The notes under the pieces were generated by a model. It searched no databases. It was not told the origin of the DNA and worked only from the letters and a program-made list of their open reading frames with translations. This document shows, one piece after another, positions 59,235-64,000 of a DNA stretch of 64,000 nucleotides. Numbering within the stretch: position 1 is the stretch's first letter; each line of letters opens with the position of its first letter. Position numbers and translations under genes: made by a program. The stretch lies in assembly GCA_965197825.1 (NCBI GenBank), contig CBDANW010000002.1:2232001-2296000 (forward strand), written 5' to 3'. The stretch comes from CBDANW01 sp965197825 (GTDB lineage Bacteria > Acidobacteriota > Vicinamibacteria > Marinacidobacterales > DATDRI01).

Positions 59235-60490
59235 CGATCGGCAACGTTCGAGCGCTCCTTGCGGAAGCCAATGCGCGTCCGCCGGCCGCGTCCGATCCGG
59301 CGATCGACGGGATGAAGCCGTCTCTGGTGATGGAACCCGATTCCGCGGAGGCCGCTGCTGCGACGCTGTCCTTTTGTCATCGCGAAGGGCTCGCGGTGGT
59401 GCCCTGCGGAGGTGGAACTCGGTTGCACGTGGGCAATCTGCCGGCGCGGTTGGATTGCTATTTGAGCTCGGTCCATTTGAGTGGAGTCGTGAGCTACCAG
59501 CCAGGCGATCTGACGGTGAGCGTCGAGGCAGGTACTCCGCTTCGGGAGCTGCAATCCGCGCTAGCGGAAGGAAGGCAGTTCATCCCGTGGGATCCACCGG
59601 CCGCCGGTGGCACCACGGTGGGCGGCATCCTGGCCGACGGCGACCCCGGGTTTCGTCGAGCCCCGGGATCGCGGCCGCGCGATCTTCTCTTGGGGTTCGA
59701 GGCATTGCTGGCCGATGGAACGGCCGTCGCCGCGGGAGGCGGGGTCGTCAAGAACGTGTCCGGCTACGAGTTGATGAAGCTGCTGGTGGGATCCCGAGGC
59801 ACGCTGGTTTTCCTCACCCGGGTTCACCTGCGCGTTCGGCCGCTTCCCTCGACGCTCGTGACGCTGGCCGCATCGTTCGATAGCCCGAAACGACTGGCCG
59901 CCGGACTTTCTTCCCTTCGGCGTGGCGTGGCAACGCCCGAGGTTGTCGCGGTGGCCGATCCCGCGGCTGCCACGTCGCTTTCGCTTACGGGCTGGGTGTT
60001 GTTGCTCCGGTTCGAAGGGATTGATGAAGAAGCGAGTGGCGATTGCCGTAAGGCCGAGGCCTTGCTGACCGCGAACGACGCGTCCCGCCTCACGGGGCCG
60101 GGTGGCTCACGGGTTTGGAACGTGTTGCGCGATTTTCCGTCGCCCGTGACGGTTTCGAAGTCTGAGTGCATCGTCCTGGGTCAAGTCCTTCCCTCGGACA
60201 CGATGCGACTGGTGGAGCGATGGCAGCCCGAGGGACCTGTCGTGGCCTATCCAGAAGCCGGACGGCTCTACACCAAGACCGACGAGCCGGAGCGCTACTT
60301 GCATTTATTGGAGAGCGCACAAGAGCTCGGAGGCAATGCGGTCTTAGAATCCGGACCCCAGGCGCTCAAATCCCATCTACCAGACGTATTCGGGGAGACG
60401 CCTAGGGGATTCGAGCTCATGAGAAAGATCAAAGAGAAGATGGATCCGAACAAGATCCTCTCGCCGGGTCGTTTCGTCGGTCGGTTGTAG
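59231..60490 (+). CDS. glcE: Glycolate oxidase FAD-binding subunit GlcE
   Basis: ATG 59231, overlapping the GlcD stop, gives 419 residues. A second, shorter PCMH-type FAD domain is present: PCGGGTRLHVGNLPARLDCY, DPPAAGGTTVGGILADGDPG, KNVSGYELMKLLVGSRGTLV; the C-terminus ends KEKMDPNKILSPGRFVGRL. It forms the GlcDEF complex with the flanking products. Length is typical of GlcE. Confidence 0.9.
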   Translation: MTIGNVRALLAEANARPPAASDPAIDGMKPSLVMEPDSAEAAAATLSFCHREGLAVVPCGGGTRLHVGNLPARLDCYLSSVHLSGVVSYQPGDLTVSVEAGTPLRELQSALAEGRQFIPWDPPAAGGTTVGGILADGDPGFRRAPGSRPRDLLLGFEALLADGTAVAAGGGVVKNVSGYELMKLLVGSRGTLVFLTRVHLRVRPLPSTLVTLAASFDSPKRLAAGLSSLRRGVATPEVVAVADPAAATSLSLTGWVLLLRFEGIDEEASGDCRKAEALLTANDASRLTGPGGSRVWNVLRDFPSPVTVSKSECIVLGQVLPSDTMRLVERWQPEGPVVAYPEAGRLYTKTDEPERYLHLLESAQELGGNAVLESGPQALKSHLPDVFGETPRGFELMRKIKEKMDPNKILSPGRFVGRL

Positions 60491-60497
60491 ACTAACG

Positions 60498-61688
60498 ATG
60501 ACTGACAACGTGAGGACACCGGAGGAAGAGGCACTCTACGGCAAGACGCTGGCGTGCGTTCACTGTGGGCTTTGTCTTCCCGCCTGTCCTGCTTACGGGG
60601 CGTTGGGCCGCGAGTCGGTGGCCCCTCGCGGTCAGGTGTACAACGTGCGGGCGCTGCTGGAAGGGCGACTGGTCCTCACCGATTCGCTTGCTGACGACAT
60701 CTACGACTGCCTGGCCTGCCGGGCGTGCGAGTCGGTCTGCCCGGCGGGGGTTCCGGTGGGATCGATTATGGAAGACGTGCGCGGTCTCATCACGGAGGCC
60801 AAGACAGAGAGTTGGCTGGCTCGCGCGGTCAAGAAATTGATACTCGGCGGCATTGTCGCGCATCCGAAGCGGTTGGCATGGGTAGTCGGCCTGCTTCGCT
60901 TCTACCAGGCAAGCGGTTTGCGACGCCTCGTGAGCAGCTTGTTACCGTTCTTGCCCGGGAAACTCGCGGAACGGGAGTCTCTGCTTCCGAATCTGCCGCC
61001 ACGCGACGCGCACCCCCAGTTGCCGCCGCTACTATCTCCGCGCGGGACTCCCCGCAAGCGCGTTGGTCTCTTCACGGGATGCATTGCGTCTCATTTCTTC
61101 GCGGACGTCAACGCCGCAACGGCTCGGATTCTGCAGCGCAACGGTTTCGAAGTCGTGATCCCCTCCGACCAAGGGTGCTGCGGGGCAGCTCTCTCCGAGT
61201 ACGACGAGCTTCTGCACGGACAGCCCGGGGCCGAGGACTTCGCGCTACGTGTTGCGGACGTGTCCGAGCTTTTGGTTCGTGAAGGCTTCGAGTCGCCTCG
61301 CGGAAAGATCGCGGCTCGTGTCGCGTATGACGAGCCCTGTCATTTGCTACATGCGCAGAAGGTACACGACGAACCGTACGAACTGCTCCGAAGCATTCCG
61401 GGCGTCTCGTTACAGAGCTTTCGGGACGCAGAAAGATGCTGTGGCAGCGCGGGCATCTACAACATCACGCACTACGACCTTTCCATGAAAGCGTTGGAAG
61501 AGAAAATGCGGCACCTCGCGGGTGTCGCCCCCGACATCATCGTGACCGGCAACCCTGGTTGCCTCATGCAGCTTCGCCACGGCGTGCGACGCGCCGGCCT
61601 CGTCTCGGAAGTCACCCATCCCGTCGTTTTGTTGGAGCGCTCCTACGCGAGCGCTTCAGGGCCCTTAAGGCCAACTAGCGACCGCTGA
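60498..61688 (+). CDS. glcF: Glycolate oxidase iron-sulfur subunit GlcF
   Basis: A 396-residue protein with two 4Fe-4S ferredoxin motifs, CVHCGLCLPACPAYG and CLACRACESVCPAGV, and two CCG domains: GCIASHFFADVNAATARILQ with QGCCGAALSEY, then YDEPCHLLHAQKV with RCCGSAGIYNITH. It passes electrons from GlcDE to quinones. Starts 7 bp after glcE. Confidence 0.92.
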   Translation: MTDNVRTPEEEALYGKTLACVHCGLCLPACPAYGALGRESVAPRGQVYNVRALLEGRLVLTDSLADDIYDCLACRACESVCPAGVPVGSIMEDVRGLITEAKTESWLARAVKKLILGGIVAHPKRLAWVVGLLRFYQASGLRRLVSSLLPFLPGKLAERESLLPNLPPRDAHPQLPPLLSPRGTPRKRVGLFTGCIASHFFADVNAATARILQRNGFEVVIPSDQGCCGAALSEYDELLHGQPGAEDFALRVADVSELLVREGFESPRGKIAARVAYDEPCHLLHAQKVHDEPYELLRSIPGVSLQSFRDAERCCGSAGIYNITHYDLSMKALEEKMRHLAGVAPDIIVTGNPGCLMQLRHGVRRAGLVSEVTHPVVLLERSYASASGPLRPTSDR

Positions 61689-61704
61689 GGCCTGCTAAGG
61701 CCCG

Positions 61705-62673
61705 CTAAGGAACGAGCAGCAGCTTTCCCGACGTCTTCCGCTCTTCCAACAATCGGTGCGCCTGAGCCGCTTCGGCGAGAGTCAAGGATCGATCGATCGC
61801 CAATCGTAGCTCGCCGGACTGCAGCCAAGAGAAGAGCTCTTTCGACCTCGAGAGAAGCTCCTCGCGATCGGCGATGTGGTGGAAGAGGGTTGGTCGGGTT
61901 AGAAAAATAGAGCCCGCACCTGACAAGGCAAGCGGATCGATGGGAGGAACCGGTCCACTCGCGTTTCCGAAGAGGACCAGCATGCCGCGAGGTGCCAGGC
62001 TGGCGATGCTCTTTTCGTACGTGCTCTTTCCGACGGAATCGTAGACCACGTCGACACCGCGACCCTCGGTCAGCTTCTTCACCTCGGCGGCGAAGTCCGA
62101 CTGGTTATAGAGGATGACGGCGTCGGCTCCGGCCCCGGTGGCGGCTCGTGCCTTCTCATCGGTGGAGACGGTTCCGAATACGCGAGCCCCGAAGCGCTTG
62201 GCGAGTTGGACGAGAAGAAGGCCGACGCCTCCGGCGGCGGCATGGATCAGCACCGTGTGACCGGGCTTCAAAGGGAACGTGGAGCGTGTGAGGTATTGGG
62301 CGGTGAGTCCTTGTAGCATGGCAGCGGCTGCGTTGCGGCTGTCCAAGCCGTCCGGTAGAGGCACCAGCTTCTCCGTGGGCACGACGGCCTGCTCCGCGTA
62401 GGCGCCCAGGGTGCCCGCATAGGCGACACGATCTCCGGCTCGGACTTTCTCGACATCTGGTCCTACGGCGTCTACGACCCCGGCGGCTTCCATTCCGGGG
62501 GTAAAGGGCAGGGGCACCTTGTAGAGTCCGGTGCGGTGGTACGTGTCGATGAAATTCACGCCGATCGTTTCGAGGTGTACCCGCGCTTCCCCGCCGGCCG
62601 GCTCGGGCTGAGGGACGTCCTCCAGCCTCATTGCTTCGGGACCGCCTACCTCGTGAACACAGATGGCTTTCAT
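61705..62673 (-). CDS. Quinone oxidoreductase (zeta-crystallin type)
   Basis: ATG 62673 gives MKAICVHEVGGPEAMRLEDV (322 residues). Medium-chain reductase without zinc: motifs VNFIDTYHRTGLYKV, PFTPGMEAAGVVDAVG and the NADPH site HAAAGGVGLLLVQLAKRFGA; C-terminal VYDSVGKSTYEKSIASLAPR. It would reduce quinones or enals with NADPH. Converges on glcF. Confidence 0.88.
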   Translation of the reverse strand: MKAICVHEVGGPEAMRLEDVPQPEPAGGEARVHLETIGVNFIDTYHRTGLYKVPLPFTPGMEAAGVVDAVGPDVEKVRAGDRVAYAGTLGAYAEQAVVPTEKLVPLPDGLDSRNAAAAMLQGLTAQYLTRSTFPLKPGHTVLIHAAAGGVGLLLVQLAKRFGARVFGTVSTDEKARAATGAGADAVILYNQSDFAAEVKKLTEGRGVDVVYDSVGKSTYEKSIASLAPRGMLVLFGNASGPVPPIDPLALSGAGSIFLTRPTLFHHIADREELLSRSKELFSWLQSGELRLAIDRSLTLAEAAQAHRLLEERKTSGKLLLVP

Positions 62674-62761
62674 CAGAGACTCCTTGCGCGAATGATAACA
62701 TCTTGTACCTTCCAGGGTCTCCGAGGCTCCCCAGCGCGTCCAGCTCGTTTGATGCGCTTCA

Positions 62762-62864
62762 GGCGTCAATAAACGGGATCTTGCTAACTAGCTCGTCAGA
62801 CGCGCCTGGACGCGAGTTCTGGCGTCGATATAGGTGATCTCATTAATTAACCTCGTCAGACGCC
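62762..62864 (+). repeat. Two tandem 44-bp-class GGCGTC/GACGCC units (copies B and C)
   Basis: Units 62762-62805 and 62821-62864 each begin GGCGTC and contain CTCGTCAGACGC near the end. They are about 59 bp apart and agree at most positions. The unit at 21065-21108, reversed, is the third copy. They occupy the gap between the quinone reductase start and the permease gene; that 306-bp gap holds no other feature that I can support except possible promoters. Confidence 0.7.
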
Positions 62865-62980
62865 GGTATGTTGCCAGACGGCAGTTTGATCCGGCTCTGT
62901 ATCTTTTGTTAAGATAGTGGGTTTACTAATGTAGGTAATATAGCTTCGGAATCGCCACCATCGGAGAACGCACGACTCAC

Positions 62981-64000
62981 ATGGCCAACCTTCCACTCTC
63001 CAACATCTTTTATCGTAAGACCCGCACCGGGATAGGCATTTTGTCGGTCGCTCTCGGTGTCGCCATGGTCTTGGTCCTTGTCGGGCTGACCGAAGGATCG
63101 CTCAACGAGTACGCGGAACGGATCACGAACGTGGGGGCGGATATCATGTTCATGGCTCCGGACTCGTCTCCGTTCCTCGCGCTCAATACGGGCACCATGT
63201 CGGAGGGCTTGGCCGAAAAGCTTGGAGAAGTTTCGGGCGTCGTGGTCGTGGCCCCGGTGCTGCACTGGCGCGTCACCAACATCAAGGAAACCAAGAAACT
63301 GGTTGCGATCTTTGGAGTCGATCTGTCCACGTACAACCGAATCGGCCGCGGAGTTGATATCGTGGATGGCGTGCCGTTCCAGAATCCCAACGACATCGTC
63401 GTCGACACGGTGCTTTCGAGCGCCGACAGCCTGGCGTTGGGCGACATCCTTCCCATGATGAACCAGGACTTCGAAATCTCGGGTATCTGTCGGGCCGGGG
63501 CAGGGGCGCGAATCTACATCGATCTCCACGCACTGCAAGAAGCGAGTGGCCAGCCAGGGAAAGTGAGTCTCTTCCTAGTGAAGGTTGCCAATGGAAGCTC
63601 GGTGGGTGAAGTGGCGGCGGAGCTCGAGACCCGGTTCGAAGGTTACAAGGTGATTGCCTTGGAAAGTTTCGTCGAGGAGCTGCGCAACAATGCTCTGGGA
63701 CTCAAGCAATTCACCAGTGTGCTTTCCGCTCTTGCGGTCCTCATCAGCTTTCTGGTCATTCTACTCGCGATGTACACGACGATCATCGAACGAACGAGGG
63801 AGATCGGCATGCTCAAGGCCCTGGGTGCCGGGAAGCTCTACATTATCCGGCTGGTCATGACCGAGTCCTTCCTCATCTGTTTGCTGGGTGTCCTGGTCGG
63901 CTATGGGCTCTCGCTCGCCGGTCGGGCGCTGATCGTGGGCTTGTTCCCCACTCTGACTGTCGATCTGCTCCCGAGCCAATTCGTGTTCGCCGCGCTGCTT
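62981..64000 (+). CDS. MacB/FtsX-type ABC transporter permease (3' partial)
   Basis: The frame from ATG 62981 stays open for all 340 codons to the window edge. The start (MANLPLSNIFYRKTRTGIGI, then LSVALGVAMVLVLVGL) is a short cytoplasmic stretch and first helix; a long extracytoplasmic domain follows (GADIMFMAPDSSPFLALNTG and VLHWRVTNIKETKKLVAIFG). The FtsX end holds the second and third helices: FTSVLSALAVLISFLVILLA then TTIIERTREIGMLKALGAGK, the coupling motif. The pattern is that of MacB/LolCE permeases for lipoprotein or export. The partner ATPase may lie beyond the edge. Confidence 0.87.
   Translation, partial: MANLPLSNIFYRKTRTGIGILSVALGVAMVLVLVGLTEGSLNEYAERITNVGADIMFMAPDSSPFLALNTGTMSEGLAEKLGEVSGVVVVAPVLHWRVTNIKETKKLVAIFGVDLSTYNRIGRGVDIVDGVPFQNPNDIVVDTVLSSADSLALGDILPMMNQDFEISGICRAGAGARIYIDLHALQEASGQPGKVSLFLVKVANGSSVGEVAAELETRFEGYKVIALESFVEELRNNALGLKQFTSVLSALAVLISFLVILLAMYTTIIERTREIGMLKALGAGKLYIIRLVMTESFLICLLGVLVGYGLSLAGRALIVGLFPTLTVDLLPSQFVFAALL

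Noticed and set aside
62909..63538. 209-codon minus-strand frame at the window end
   Set aside because: It lies opposite the open permease frame, which has the FtsX coupling motif; the minus frame has none.
1..64000. CRISPR arrays, rRNA operon, complete tRNA genes
   Set aside because: No regularly spaced repeats, no conserved rRNA segments and no cloverleaf with both halves seen by eye; short tRNAs could still be missed without a program.

Overview
The window is GC-rich, gene-dense bacterial chromosome with no rRNA operon, no complete tRNA, no CRISPR array and no phage module. Several traits fit an uncultured soil or sediment bacterium close to Acidobacteriota: a kinase/sulfatase-modifying-factor/hydrolase fusion, large secreted PIG-L and DUF885 proteins, BshA and EgtD together, and many GTG/TTG starts. 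That placement is inference from gene content only.

Layout. 0-3.6 kb: 3' part of a Ser/Thr-kinase fusion gene (frameshifted near its end) and an AAA/DUF4143 ATPase with a palindrome just before its start. 3.7-10.1 kb: a tight leucine/isoprenoid acyl-CoA operon (carboxylase beta subunit, AtuA, methylglutaconyl-CoA hydratase, biotin-carrying alpha subunit) ending in two stem-loops. 10.3-22.1 kb: PilZ protein, polytopic GT-C-like membrane proteins, EgtD, a methyltransferase, an FAD oxidoreductase, an amidohydrolase, and DUF885 and M19-type proteins that both lack family metal ligands. 22.7-27.9 kb: a surface-glycan operon (three GT4 glycosyltransferases, a flippase-like membrane protein, an oxidoreductase) cut off by an IS256-type remnant. 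29-36.3 kb: a secreted kinase-like protein, a nickel-transporter-like protein, an anion symporter gene split by an intact IS256-family element with 8-bp target duplications, and a PIG-L deacetylase. 36.3-40.2 kb: a miniature inverted-repeat element, a 48-residue membrane protein with a sodium:solute symporter, a frameshifted NTF2-like gene and a Fic gene with a clear promoter and palindromes.

40.5-43.9 kb holds two adjacent decayed genes (TPR/Ser-Thr kinase and CLC channel), each with an internal deletion plus frame or stop lesions. 44-53.4 kb is mostly intact housekeeping: D-aminoacyl-tRNA deacylase, Asp-box propeller, CAAX protease, DapF homologue with a Cys-to-Ser change, BshA, CDGSH protein, ALDH7-type dehydrogenase, a HigBA pair with a near-consensus promoter, a PPOX flavoprotein and a 12-TM membrane protein. 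53.5-57.6 kb: a pterin operon (QueD/PTPS, FolE, SDR), a complete IS630 element and a YjbQ protein. 57.8-64 kb: glycolate oxidase glcDEF, a quinone oxidoreductase, a repeat pair, and a MacB/FtsX-type permease that runs off the end.

Two low-molecular-weight thiol pathways are hinted at (ergothioneine by EgtD, bacillithiol by BshA), and acyl-CoA, glycolate and lysine-type carbon catabolism are represented. Repeats are the most unusual content: a modular MITE family sharing a 60-bp core whose TAGTG termini resemble the IS630 ends, and a separate 44-bp GGCGTC...GACGCC repeat in three copies. Frame lesions are frequent, and since many are single-base, sequencing or assembly error must be separated from true pseudogenes.
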